Of a stretch of 61,888 nucleotides of DNA, positions 51,040 through 60,030 are shown one piece after another. The notes beneath the pieces are model-generated. The model saw nothing but the letters and a program-made list of their open reading frames with translations. It was not told where the DNA came from and made no database searches. The position numbers were made by a program, and so were the translations under genes. This DNA comes from Bordetella parapertussis (GTDB lineage: Bacteria > Pseudomonadota > Gammaproteobacteria > Burkholderiales > Burkholderiaceae_C): positions 1 through 61,888 of the forward strand of contig CAMATW010000012.1 in NCBI GenBank assembly GCA_945861305.1, read 5' to 3'. Numbering within the stretch: the stretch's first letter is position 1; every line of letters begins with the position of its first letter.

Positions 51040-52394
51040 ATTACAGCGAAAGACTACACCGTGTCATCCCAGGGGGTGCCCACACCTACTCTCGCGGGGA
51101 CGATCAACACCCCAGCAATGCGCCCCCCATTTTGAGCGGCGGCAAAGGCTCGCGTGTGTGGTCTCCCGATGGCCGTGAATTTTTGGACTACGGCATGGCC
51201 TTGCGTGCTGTGTCGATTGGCTACGCCGAGCCTGAAATCAACAAAGCTGCCATTCGCGGCTTGGAGCTTGGAAACAGCCTAACCCGTGCCTCGATGATCG
51301 AACTCGAAGCCGCCGAACTGCTGGTGAGCCTGATCGATTCCGTGGACATGGTCAAGTTCACCAAGAATGGTTCCACCGCCACATCCGCAGCTGTCAAACT
51401 GGCACGTGCGTATACAGGCCGCGAATTGGTGGCTCGCTGTGCCCAACACCCCTTCTTTTCGTTTGATGATTGGTTCATTGGTTCAACGCCCATCACCAAA
51501 GGCATACCCGCAGACACCATTCGCCAAACCAAACAATTTAACTTCAATGACATTTCTTCTCTGGAGGCCTTGGTACAAGCCCATCCCGATCAATTTGCTT
51601 GTGTGATTTTGGAGCCTGCCGCCACCGAATGCCCTGCTGTGGGGACATCCACTGGCTGCTGTGGGCAAGCCATTTGCACGCGCAACTTCTGCGGTGAACA
51701 ACCCAATTATTTGCAACAGGTGCAGGCCCTGTGTAAAAAGCACGGCATTGTGTTCATATTGGACGAAACCATCACAGGCTTTCGCTGGCACATGAAAGGC
51801 GCACAACATGTGCACGGTGTGCAACCTGACCTGAGCACATTTGGCAAAGCCATGGCCAACGGTTTTTCTGTGGCCGCTGTCGCTGGACGGCGCGAGATCA
51901 TGGAGCTGGGCAGCATTGACAAACCTGGACAAGAGCGATTGTTTTTGCTGTCCACCACCCATGGCGCGGAAATGTCTGGTTTGGCTGCATTTATTGCCAC
52001 CATGCAGTTTTTAGACAAGCACCAAGTCATTCCCCACCTGTGGCAATACGGTCATGCCCTCACCCAGTTGCTCAACCGCAAAGCACAAGAACACGGTCTG
52101 TCGCAATACTTCAAAGCTTCGGGCCCTGCCGCCAACCCTTATTACCTCACCACCCAAGCCGACGGCAGCGCCTCGTTTGAGCTGCGCACTTTGTTTGCCC
52201 GCGAGATGATTGCCAACGGCGTTCTCATGCCTTGGTTGGCTTTCAGTTACAGACACGGCGAAGCCGAACTGGCGCAAACATCTCAAGCATTGGACATTGC
52301 CTTCGCCGTTTGCAGCACAGCTTTGCGCAATGGACTGGCAGATGCGCTGATGGGCGAGAACATTATCAAACCTGTGTTTCGACGACACAACTGA
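51036..52394 (+). CDS. Class III PLP aminotransferase, GSA-aminomutase-like
   Basis: 452 residues of the glutamate-1-semialdehyde aminomutase / class III aminotransferase family. It has the RVIPGGAHTYSRGDD start, KFTKNGSTATSAAVKLARAY, FILDETITGFRW with the PLP Asp-equivalent, and the Schiff-base Lys in STFGKAMANGFSVAA. A Cys-rich insertion (STGCCGQAICTRNFCG) is unusual and might bind metal. It is not hemL, given its place in a sugar operon. It probably aminates a sugar or nonulosonate intermediate. The next gene starts 5 bp after the stop. Confidence 0.8.
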   Translation: MNYSERLHRVIPGGAHTYSRGDDQHPSNAPPILSGGKGSRVWSPDGREFLDYGMALRAVSIGYAEPEINKAAIRGLELGNSLTRASMIELEAAELLVSLIDSVDMVKFTKNGSTATSAAVKLARAYTGRELVARCAQHPFFSFDDWFIGSTPITKGIPADTIRQTKQFNFNDISSLEALVQAHPDQFACVILEPAATECPAVGTSTGCCGQAICTRNFCGEQPNYLQQVQALCKKHGIVFILDETITGFRWHMKGAQHVHGVQPDLSTFGKAMANGFSVAAVAGRREIMELGSIDKPGQERLFLLSTTHGAEMSGLAAFIATMQFLDKHQVIPHLWQYGHALTQLLNRKAQEHGLSQYFKASGPAANPYYLTTQADGSASFELRTLFAREMIANGVLMPWLAFSYRHGEAELAQTSQALDIAFAVCSTALRNGLADALMGENIIKPVFRRHN

Positions 52395-52399
52395 AACCT

Positions 52400-53170
52400 A
52401 TGCTGAACAACCAAGTGGTGGTGGTGACTGGAGGCGCTGGCTTGTTGGGCCAAGCATTTGTGCGCGCCATCGTTGCCAACCATGGCACAGCTGTGATTGC
52501 CGATGTCCATGCAGACAAAGGACAAGCGGTGTGTGCCAGCATCGCTCAGGAGCTGAACACCGATAAGGTCAGTTTTGTGCAGGTGGACATCACCAGCAAG
52601 GACTCCTTGCAAAGCGCCATTCATTCGCTTCAGAGTCAATACGGCAGGATCGACGCCGTGGTGAACAACGCTTATCCGCGTAATGCACAGTACGGTCGGC
52701 CCTTTGAGGATGTTGAATACAGCGACTTTTGCGACAACTTGGGGTTGAACTTGGGTGGCTTGTTCTTGACCAGCCAACAATTTGCCCAACACTTTCAAAA
52801 GCAGGGTCACGGCAACATCATCAACATCGCATCCGTGTACGGCGTCATAGCGCCTAAGTTTGAGATATATGCCAACACCGCCATGACCATGCCAGTGGAA
52901 TACGCGGCGATCAAGTCTGGCGTGATCCACTTGACCGCCTACATGGCCAAGCTGTTTAAAGGTCAACAGATTCGGGTGAACTGCATCAGCCCTGGCGGCA
53001 TCTTGGACCAGCAACCCCCTTCTTTCTTGGAAGCCTATAAGGCCAATTCTTTGAACAAAGGCATGTTGGACGCCTCTGATTTAACCGGCACTTTGGTTTT
53101 TTTGCTGAGTGAGAACTCTCAATACATCAATGGCCAAAATATCGTTGTAGACGACGGGTTTGTTTTGTAA
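52400..53170 (+). CDS. ptmA: Classical SDR oxidoreductase (PtmA-like)
   Basis: 256 residues starting at the ATG at 52400. VVVTGGAGLLGQAFVRAI is the cofactor motif, NNAYPRN the structural motif, SVYG the active-site Ser strand, and YAAIKSG the Tyr-xxx-Lys pair. It ends with the SDR C-terminal YINGQNIVVDDGF. PtmA of Campylobacter flagellin glycosylation belongs to this group. It is the last gene of the tightly packed cluster; a 232-bp gap follows. Confidence 0.8.
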   Translation: MLNNQVVVVTGGAGLLGQAFVRAIVANHGTAVIADVHADKGQAVCASIAQELNTDKVSFVQVDITSKDSLQSAIHSLQSQYGRIDAVVNNAYPRNAQYGRPFEDVEYSDFCDNLGLNLGGLFLTSQQFAQHFQKQGHGNIINIASVYGVIAPKFEIYANTAMTMPVEYAAIKSGVIHLTAYMAKLFKGQQIRVNCISPGGILDQQPPSFLEAYKANSLNKGMLDASDLTGTLVFLLSENSQYINGQNIVVDDGFVL

Positions 53171-53305
53171 ACGATTTTTATGAACATTCACTATTTATCT
53201 ACGGCACGAATTGGCCAATGGGTGATCGTTGATCTGATATCTTTGAGCTTGGCTGAATTTTTTTAGGTGATGAGCACCTTTGATTGCAAGCTTATGAAGA
53301 TTTGA

Positions 53306-53326
53306 GTGTTTAACATCCTTAAACAC
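53306..53326. repeat. Inverted repeat between the two sugar loci
   Basis: GTGTTTAA-CATCC-TTAAACAC, a perfect 8-bp inverted repeat. It lies about 75 bp upstream of rfbF in the 232-bp gene-free gap, with no T-run after it. It could be an operator for the rfb-type operon. A weaker hairpin AGGTG-ATGAG-CACCT at 53265-53279 may terminate the upstream operon. Confidence 0.45.
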
Positions 53327-53402
53327 ACAAACATCTGCGATTCAAAGGCGCGCTTCTTGCTTGAAACGCCTTAAGTTTGTACTTTAATTTATGGGAGTTT
53401 TT

Positions 53403-54176
53403 ATGAAGGCAGTGATTTTGGCTGGCGGGCTGGGAACTCGATTAAGCGAAGAAACTGGATCACGTCCGAAGCCGATGGTAGAAATCGGCAAAATGCCAAT
53501 ACTGTGGCACATAATGAAAATGTATTCACACCACGGTATTAACGATTTCATTATTTGTTGTGGTTACAAAGGTTATTTAATCAAAGAGTATTTTGCTAAT
53601 TATTTTTTACACATGTCTGATATTACGTTTGATATGACATCTAACGTCATGAACGTCCACCAAAAGCGTGCAGAGCCATGGACCGTCACGATGGTTGACA
53701 CCGGAGAATATTCAATGACAGGAGGGCGCCTTCTTCGTGTTGCTGATTACATCAAGGATGAAGAAGCATTTTGCTTAACTTATGGCGATGGTGTTGCTGA
53801 TAACGATATAACAGCCACAATTAATTTTCATAAAAGCCACGGTAAATCTGCCACCATTACAGCTACGTACCCTCAAGGCCGTTTCGGAGCTCTTGAGATT
53901 CGCGATGGAAAAGTTCTCAGCTTCAGAGAGAAGCCTCGTGGAGATGGTGTTCTTGTCAATGGCGGATTTTTTGTTCTTTCCCCAAAAGTCTTAGATTTAT
54001 TAGAGGATGATTCAACGGTTTGGGAGCAAGGACCGCTGATACATTTAGCTTCTAAAGGTGAGCTTATGGCTTTCCAGCACTTTGGCTTTTGGCAGCCAAT
54101 GGATACACTTCAAGATAAATATTCTTTAGAGCAAATGTGGGCATCAGGCTCTGCTCCTTGGAAAGTCTGGGATTAA
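53403..54176 (+). CDS. rfbF: Glucose-1-phosphate cytidylyltransferase
   Basis: 257 residues. The nucleotidyltransferase signature LAGGLGTRLSEETGSRPKPM, then CLTYGDGVADNDI with the metal Asp, VNGGFFVLSPKVLDL and FGFWQPMDTLQDK, are those of RfbF/DdhA. It makes CDP-glucose, the entry to 3,6-dideoxyhexoses. The ATG at 53403 has GGAG six bases upstream; an in-frame ATG at 53391 is the alternative. The gene is more A+T-rich than the legionaminic cluster before it. Confidence 0.93.
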   Translation: MKAVILAGGLGTRLSEETGSRPKPMVEIGKMPILWHIMKMYSHHGINDFIICCGYKGYLIKEYFANYFLHMSDITFDMTSNVMNVHQKRAEPWTVTMVDTGEYSMTGGRLLRVADYIKDEEAFCLTYGDGVADNDITATINFHKSHGKSATITATYPQGRFGALEIRDGKVLSFREKPRGDGVLVNGGFFVLSPKVLDLLEDDSTVWEQGPLIHLASKGELMAFQHFGFWQPMDTLQDKYSLEQMWASGSAPWKVWD

Positions 54177-54294
54177 ACTTAACAACTACATTCCCGAATT
54201 ACCCTATTTGCTTACTAAGGCTTCTGGCAATCGATGGACACCCTCGAAGACAATATCTACCAATATGATCTATATTAAAAACCTTTTGGATTAA

Positions 54295-55392
54295 GTGGTG
54301 ACACAGATATCGATTCGCCCCCATTTGCAAAGCTCGGGGTTTTGGAAAGGAAAACGAGTCCTTGTGACTGGACATACCGGCTTTAAGGGTGGATGGCTTT
54401 GTTTGTGGCTTCATGCTCTCGGAGCCGAGCTTTGCGGGCTTTCTCTTGAACCTCCGACGACCCCCAACCTCTTTCAAGTAGTTGAACTGCAGCGGCTGAT
54501 GCGGTCCGTTATTGGTGATATTCGCGACCCAAGAAATGTGAGTAATGTTTTCAGTGAGTTTAAGCCAGAGATCGTTTTCCACCTGGCCGCACAACCCTTG
54601 GTTCTGAGCTCGTACCGCGACCCAGTCCAAACCTATGAGACCAACGTGATGGGAACCGTCAACCTATTAGAAGCCGTTAGGACATCAACGTCTACTCAGG
54701 TGGTCATCAACGTGACCTCAGACAAGTGCTACCAGAACAGGGACGACGGCCAAGCCTTCACAGAAGACGACCCCATGGGTGGAAATGATCCCTACAGCAG
54801 CAGCAAGGGGTGCTCGGAGCTCGTAACGGCCGCTTACCGCCACTCTTTCATCAATAAAATGGGGATCGGATTAGCCACAGCCAGAGCTGGAAATGTCATT
54901 GGCGGTGGAGATTGGTCCGAGGACCGCTTAGTCCCCGACACACTGAAGGCATTCGAAGCAAAACGGCCCGTATTACTTAGACATCCAAATGCAGTCAGGC
55001 CTTGGCAGCATGTTCTTGATCCAATTTTTGGATACATCATTCTTGGCGAAGCACTATGGAAAGATCGACCGCGATTTAGCAGGGGTTGGAACTTCGGACC
55101 CGCCCAATCAAGCCTAAAAACAGTTGGCTGGATAGTCGAACGCCTTTGCCTCAACTGGGGTGACGATGCTACATGGGCCCTTGACGGTGCAACTGAATAC
55201 CCGCACGAATCAAACTCTCTTGTGTTGGATCCATCAAAAAGCATGCAAGAGCTGGGCTGGCAGACCCGGTTGGGTATTGAAGAGACTATCGACAAGACTG
55301 TTGAGTGGCATCGTGCATGGCGACATGGAGAAAATTGCCGAGACAAGTCCTTTTCGCAAATCCATGAATACTCTGGAAAAATGTTGACATGA
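54295..55392 (+). CDS. rfbG: CDP-glucose 4,6-dehydratase
   Basis: 365-residue extended [23 protein letters not shown] is the cofactor motif, VTSDKCY the active-site strand, and [13 protein letters not shown] contains the YxxxK pair. It produces CDP-4-keto-6-deoxyglucose. The start is GTG (54295, or the adjacent GTG at 54298) with no strong ribosome-binding site. A 118-bp gap separates it from rfbF. The stop overlaps rfbH (ATGA). Confidence 0.93.
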   Translation: MVTQISIRPHLQSSGFWKGKRVLVTGHTGFKGGWLCLWLHALGAELCGLSLEPPTTPNLFQVVELQRLMRSVIGDIRDPRNVSNVFSEFKPEIVFHLAAQPLVLSSYRDPVQTYETNVMGTVNLLEAVRTSTSTQVVINVTSDKCYQNRDDGQAFTEDDPMGGNDPYSSSKGCSELVTAAYRHSFINKMGIGLATARAGNVIGGGDWSEDRLVPDTLKAFEAKRPVLLRHPNAVRPWQHVLDPIFGYIILGEALWKDRPRFSRGWNFGPAQSSLKTVGWIVERLCLNWGDDATWALDGATEYPHESNSLVLDPSKSMQELGWQTRLGIEETIDKTVEWHRAWRHGENCRDKSFSQIHEYSGKMLT

Positions 55393-56705
55393 GCAATCTA
55401 TTGGATCTACGTCAAAAAATAGCCGAGTTGGTCGATCAATATGCCACGGAATCTCTTTCGCCCAGCCCATTTCTACCGGGTCAGACAGCAGTACCCCCAT
55501 CCGGAAAGTTGATTGGCCCTAAAGAGTTGCAACTCATGGTTGACGCCGCACTTGATGGCTGGCTAACAGCTGGACGATTCAATGAGTCATTTGAGGCGCG
55601 CTTAGCCAAATACATGGGGGTTAAACACGTCTTAACAGTCAACTCAGGCTCCTCCGCAAACTTGGTTGCTTTTAGTACGCTCACTTCACCGCGACTGGGG
55701 ATTCGAGCCATCAAGCCCGGTGACGAAGTCATAACCGTGGCAGCCGGATTTCCAACAACAGTCAACCCAATTTCACAGACTGGGGCTGTGCCGGTGTTTG
55801 TGGATATCGAGCTTGGCACCTATAACATTGATGCATCAAAAATTGAGGCTGCGATAGGAGCCAAAACAAAAGCTATCGTGCTGGCCCACACACTGGGAAA
55901 CCCCTTTAACCTAGATATTGTTTTGGAACTTTGTAAAAAACACGACCTTTGGCTTGTTGAAGACTGCTGTGACGCCTTAGGTTCTACCTACCGAGGACAG
56001 ATGGTTGGCACATTCGGTGATATTGCGACTCTTAGCTTTTATCCCGCACATCACATCACCATGGGAGAAGGTGGCGCTGTCCTCACCAACAACAGCGAAC
56101 TTAAGCAAATTGCTGAAAGCTTTCGTGACTGGGGAAGAGACTGCTACTGCCCACCTGGAAAGGACAACACCTGTGGAAAGCGCTATTGCTGGAAACTGGG
56201 GGATCTGCCGCATGGGTACGACCATAAGTACACCTACAGTCACATGGGCTACAACCTGAAGATCACAGACATGCAGGCTGCTTGTGGCTTGGCTCAATTG
56301 GATCGTCTTGAAGGCTTCGTCGAGCAGCGAAAGGCAAACTTTGATTTTTTGCTAAAGAAATTTAGAAGCCTTGAAGAATTCCTGATACTGCCTGCCCCTA
56401 CCCCCCATTCACAACCATCTTGGTTTGGTTTTCCTGTGACATTGCGAAGTAACTCGCCAGTTGGTAGGCTAGAACTGTTAACGTATCTTGAACAAGAAAA
56501 AGTCGGCACCAGGCTTCTCTTTGCAGGAAACTTGGTGCGCCAACCCTACATGGCAGGTAAAAACTACCGAGTCTCGAATGAGCTAACCCATACTGATAGG
56601 GTGATGACCGATACATTCTGGATTGGCTTACAGCCAGCTTTGACGCAGGATATGCTCACCTATTCCGCATCGACAATTGCAAACTACCTGGGCGCAGAGA
56701 TCTAA
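55389..56705 (+). CDS. rfbH: CDP-4-keto-6-deoxyglucose 3-dehydrase (E1)
   Basis: 438 residues. This PMP- and [2Fe-2S]-dependent member of the DegT family removes the C3 hydroxyl of CDP-4-keto-6-deoxyglucose. Diagnostic is the replacement of the Schiff-base Lys by His in [16 protein letters not shown]. The cluster cysteines are [18 protein letters not shown]. An E1 reductase (ascD/ddhD) is not seen in the window and could lie beyond it. It is followed 8 bp later by the NeuB-cupin gene. Confidence 0.95.
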   Translation: MSNLLDLRQKIAELVDQYATESLSPSPFLPGQTAVPPSGKLIGPKELQLMVDAALDGWLTAGRFNESFEARLAKYMGVKHVLTVNSGSSANLVAFSTLTSPRLGIRAIKPGDEVITVAAGFPTTVNPISQTGAVPVFVDIELGTYNIDASKIEAAIGAKTKAIVLAHTLGNPFNLDIVLELCKKHDLWLVEDCCDALGSTYRGQMVGTFGDIATLSFYPAHHITMGEGGAVLTNNSELKQIAESFRDWGRDCYCPPGKDNTCGKRYCWKLGDLPHGYDHKYTYSHMGYNLKITDMQAACGLAQLDRLEGFVEQRKANFDFLLKKFRSLEEFLILPAPTPHSQPSWFGFPVTLRSNSPVGRLELLTYLEQEKVGTRLLFAGNLVRQPYMAGKNYRVSNELTHTDRVMTDTFWIGLQPALTQDMLTYSASTIANYLGAEI

Positions 56706-56713
56706 AGGAAAAC

Positions 56714-58213
56714 ATGACCCACGAAAAACTATTTGTCCTTGAGATGGCAAACAACCACATGGGCGATATTGAGCATGGACTCAGAGTGATTACTGAGTTT
56801 GGTGAGGTGTGTCGCCAATATCCAGAATTTAAGTTTGCCTTCAAATTGCAGTACAGAGATCTCGATACTTTTATTCATCCCAAGATGATCGGGCGAAACG
56901 ATATCAAATACATCAAGCGGTTTTCTGAGACCAAGCTCACTCGTAAGGACTTTGACACACTTGTTAGCAAAATCCGTACTGAAGGCTTTATGGCCATGGC
57001 TACTCCATTTGACAACGCTTCGATCTCAACCATCGTTGATCAAAAACTTGACTTTCTGAAAATTGCCAGTTGCTCTTTCACTGACTGGCCCTTGCTGGAA
57101 GAAGCTGTCAACACAGGGTTGCCCATCGTTGCATCAACTGCAGGTGCCGATCTAGAAGATATCGATCGTGTTGTTAGCTTTCTTAACCACCGCCAGACCG
57201 ATCTGGTGATCATGCATTGTGTGGGCGAGTATCCGACAGCGGATGAAAAACTACACCTGAGCCAAATTGATCTGTTGAAGAGGCGCTACCCTGGAACTCG
57301 AATCGGCTTTTCTACACACGAGGATCCTTCGAACACTGACATCGTGAAAATGGCGATTGCCAAGGGCGCAGACTCGTTCGAGAAGCATGTGGGCGTTCAG
57401 ACTGAGAAATACGACCTCAACGCCTACTCTGCCAGCCCCAGTCAGGTTGACGCTTGGCTCAAGGCTGCGCGTTACGCCTTGAGTGTCTGTGGTGAAGGTC
57501 AAGACAGGCTACCCGTTAACAAGGCTGAGCGCGATGGGCTGCAATCCCTGCGTCGCGGGATTTTCCTCAGGCATGCAGTCCCTGCAAGTCATGTCGTGAC
57601 GACAGAGGACATCTACTTTGCATTCCCGCCTGAGCCTTCACAGTTCACTGCAAATGAATGGTCAAAGTACGCCAAGTTTGAGACTACCCAAGAGCTCAAA
57701 CCCGACGAAGCCCTCAAACCGTCCAACGCCATAGTCACAAATACTCGAGACAAGGTTTGGGAGATCGCACAGCGTGTAAGAGAATTGATCGATCACAGCA
57801 AAATCATTGTCCCTAGCGGCATAGATCTTGAGATATCACATCACTACGGTTTAGATAAATTTGATGAAATTGGCTTGACACTGCTGACCATTGTGAATCG
57901 TGAATACTGTAAAAAGCTACTGGTTTGTTTGCCAGGTCAGAAACATCCGGAGCAGTACCACCTCAAAAAGGAGGAAACATTTCATGTCCTTTACGGTCAA
58001 GTCAATATCTACCTGAATGGACAACACAAACTATGCAAGCCAGGAGATGTGGTTGTGATTGAACCCGGTGTGCGCCACGCTTTTGATACTCAATCCGGTT
58101 GCGTCATTGAAGAAATTTCTTCTACCCACCACCAAGACGACTCCTTCTACACCGACCCCACCATTGGAATGAATAAGAACCGCAAAACCTACCTGACTTA
58201 CTGGATGGGTTGA
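56714..58213 (+). CDS. NeuB-family synthase fused to a C-terminal cupin
   Basis: 499 residues. Residues 1-~265 form a NeuB-type TIM barrel (EMANNHMGDIEHGLRVI; FLKIASCSFTDWPLLEEAV; HCVGEYPTADEKLHLSQIDL; GFSTHEDP; SFEKHVGV). A SAF-like segment follows (SLRRGIFLRHAVPASHVVTT). The last ~120 residues are a cupin of lyxose-isomerase-like type with metal ligands in KHPEQYHLKKEETFHVLYG and PGVRHAF. It would condense PEP (or pyruvate) with a sugar; the cupin may isomerise the substrate or product. It is distinct from LegI. The downstream gene starts just after its stop. Confidence 0.85.
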   Translation: MTHEKLFVLEMANNHMGDIEHGLRVITEFGEVCRQYPEFKFAFKLQYRDLDTFIHPKMIGRNDIKYIKRFSETKLTRKDFDTLVSKIRTEGFMAMATPFDNASISTIVDQKLDFLKIASCSFTDWPLLEEAVNTGLPIVASTAGADLEDIDRVVSFLNHRQTDLVIMHCVGEYPTADEKLHLSQIDLLKRRYPGTRIGFSTHEDPSNTDIVKMAIAKGADSFEKHVGVQTEKYDLNAYSASPSQVDAWLKAARYALSVCGEGQDRLPVNKAERDGLQSLRRGIFLRHAVPASHVVTTEDIYFAFPPEPSQFTANEWSKYAKFETTQELKPDEALKPSNAIVTNTRDKVWEIAQRVRELIDHSKIIVPSGIDLEISHHYGLDKFDEIGLTLLTIVNREYCKKLLVCLPGQKHPEQYHLKKEETFHVLYGQVNIYLNGQHKLCKPGDVVVIEPGVRHAFDTQSGCVIEEISSTHHQDDSFYTDPTIGMNKNRKTYLTYWMG

Positions 58214-58218
58214 GAGTC

Positions 58219-60030
58219 ATGTCCTCAAATCAAATCCGAGTTGCTGACTACCTCATGCAACATATAGCTTCGTTGGGAGTCGATTGTGTCTTTTTGCTTC
58301 CAGGCGGAGGTGCTATGCACCTAGACGATGCGATCGCCTGCGAGCCACGCCTGTTGGCTATTCCTTGCCATCATGAGCAGGCCTGCGGCATTGCGGCTGA
58401 GGCATATGGCAGAACCCATTCTTGTGGCTTCGGTGTTGCCGTTGTCACTACCGGCCCTGGTGCCACCAACATGGTCACACCAGTTGCGGGCGCATGGATA
58501 GAGTCTCTGCCTATGCTGGTGATATCGGGTCAGGTGAAGCGCGTTGACGCCCTGAATGGTCGAAGCATCAGGCAAGGCGGCGTTCAAGAGGTAGACATCA
58601 TTTCTGTGATCAAACCCATCACCAAGCATGCTGTCACACTCGATCGGCCAGAGGACGCCCGCAAATGTATTGAAGAGGCCTTGTTTTTAATGAAAAGCGG
58701 TCGTCCCGGCCCAGTCTGGATTGATGTGCCTTTAGACATTCAAGCAGCCGCCGTCGACCCAGACAAGCTTAAAGGTTTTGTGTCTCCGGAGTCGACTGGC
58801 TTATCCAGCCTAAAAGAGTCCATTTCTGAGGTCAATCGTTTGCTTGAAACGTCAACCCGGCCGATGTTCTTGATCGGTCATGGTGTGAGGATTTCTGACG
58901 CGACCGACACATTTGCACGTATCGCAAAAAGTTTGGGTATCCCATGTGCGTTTACTTGGAATGCAGCTGACACACTTGATTGGGAACATGAGCTTTATGT
59001 AGGCAGGCCCGGCGTGGTGGCTGCAAGGGCACCCAACTTTGCCATTCAAAACTGTGACTGCCTCATCAGCATTGGCTGTCGCATTGACAATATCGTCACC
59101 GCCTACAACCCAGAAAATTTTGCACGATCTGCCCAAAAGGTGGTTGTTGATGTCGACCCCAACGAGTTGGAGCGGCACACCATGCCCATCAAGGTGAAGG
59201 TATGTGCTGATGCACTTGAGTTCCTTGCTGCCTGGGAGAGCGATTTACCGATGATGGGAAATATAAGCGCATGGCGTCTCAAGTGCGCTGATTGGAAGAC
59301 ACGTTATCCTCCCCTGGATGGTAGATCCTTTGACCAAAGCTCACCCATTGGACACTTTCAGCTCGTCGACCGTCTTTCAGACGCCATTGGTAAAGATAGA
59401 TTGGTCATCACTGGCAGTTCCGGCTTGGCCGTTGAGGTCTTTTACACAGCGTTTAGGAACAAGGTCGGGCAACGGCTATTTTTGACATCTGGTCTTGGCG
59501 CAATGGGGTACGGCCTTCCAGCGTCAATTGGTGCATGCCTTGGCTCAGGCAAAAGGCAGACAGTTTGCATTGAAAGTGACGGTAGCCTGATGCTTAACCT
59601 TCAGGAGCTGGCTACGCTCAAACAGTTGAACCTTCCGATTACTCTCGTCATCATGAATAACAACGGATACGCATCTATCCGCAATACCCAAAGAAACTAC
59701 TTCAACGAACGCTACATAGGTAGCGGAAAGAGCTCCGGCCTGTGGATACCCGATTTCATTCAATTGGCAACAGCAATGGGGATACCTTGCTTACGCGTCA
59801 CAGACATCGAGCAGATCAATGCGGCGTTATTTGACGATAGCCTGAAGGTGGTGGAGGTGATCCTGAAAGAAGACGAGACGCTAAGTCCCAAGGTCTCAGC
59901 AATGCCTCAGGCCGATGGGTCAATCATCTCCATGCCATTGGAGGACATGTCGCCCCTTCTGCCACGGGCTGTACTTAGACAAGAAATGCTTGTCCCGCTT
60001 CACCCCCTATCAGAAAAGATCGATGGCTAG
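58219..60030 (+). CDS. Thiamine diphosphate-dependent carboligase (YerE/acetolactate-synthase-like)
   Basis: 603 residues of the acetolactate synthase family, with three ThDP-enzyme domains. The catalytic Glu lies in PCHHEQACGIAAEAYGR, VTTGPGATNMVTPVAGAW follows, and the cofactor motif is ESDGSLMLN...MNNNGY near residues 455-485. ATG 58219 is chosen; a TTG at 58210 is in frame. Next to rfbFGH it resembles YerE, which adds a two-carbon unit from pyruvate to C4 of CDP-3,6-dideoxy-4-ketoglucose in yersiniose synthesis. A role in amino-acid synthesis is unlikely here. It overlaps the next gene by 8 bp. Confidence 0.82.
   Translation: MSSNQIRVADYLMQHIASLGVDCVFLLPGGGAMHLDDAIACEPRLLAIPCHHEQACGIAAEAYGRTHSCGFGVAVVTTGPGATNMVTPVAGAWIESLPMLVISGQVKRVDALNGRSIRQGGVQEVDIISVIKPITKHAVTLDRPEDARKCIEEALFLMKSGRPGPVWIDVPLDIQAAAVDPDKLKGFVSPESTGLSSLKESISEVNRLLETSTRPMFLIGHGVRISDATDTFARIAKSLGIPCAFTWNAADTLDWEHELYVGRPGVVAARAPNFAIQNCDCLISIGCRIDNIVTAYNPENFARSAQKVVVDVDPNELERHTMPIKVKVCADALEFLAAWESDLPMMGNISAWRLKCADWKTRYPPLDGRSFDQSSPIGHFQLVDRLSDAIGKDRLVITGSSGLAVEVFYTAFRNKVGQRLFLTSGLGAMGYGLPASIGACLGSGKRQTVCIESDGSLMLNLQELATLKQLNLPITLVIMNNNGYASIRNTQRNYFNERYIGSGKSSGLWIPDFIQLATAMGIPCLRVTDIEQINAALFDDSLKVVEVILKEDETLSPKVSAMPQADGSIISMPLEDMSPLLPRAVLRQEMLVPLHPLSEKIDG

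Noticed and set aside
53265..53279. Intrinsic terminator after the ptmA-like gene
   Set aside because: The stem AGGTG/CACCT is short and only a weak T stretch follows; the long T-run lies on the wrong side.
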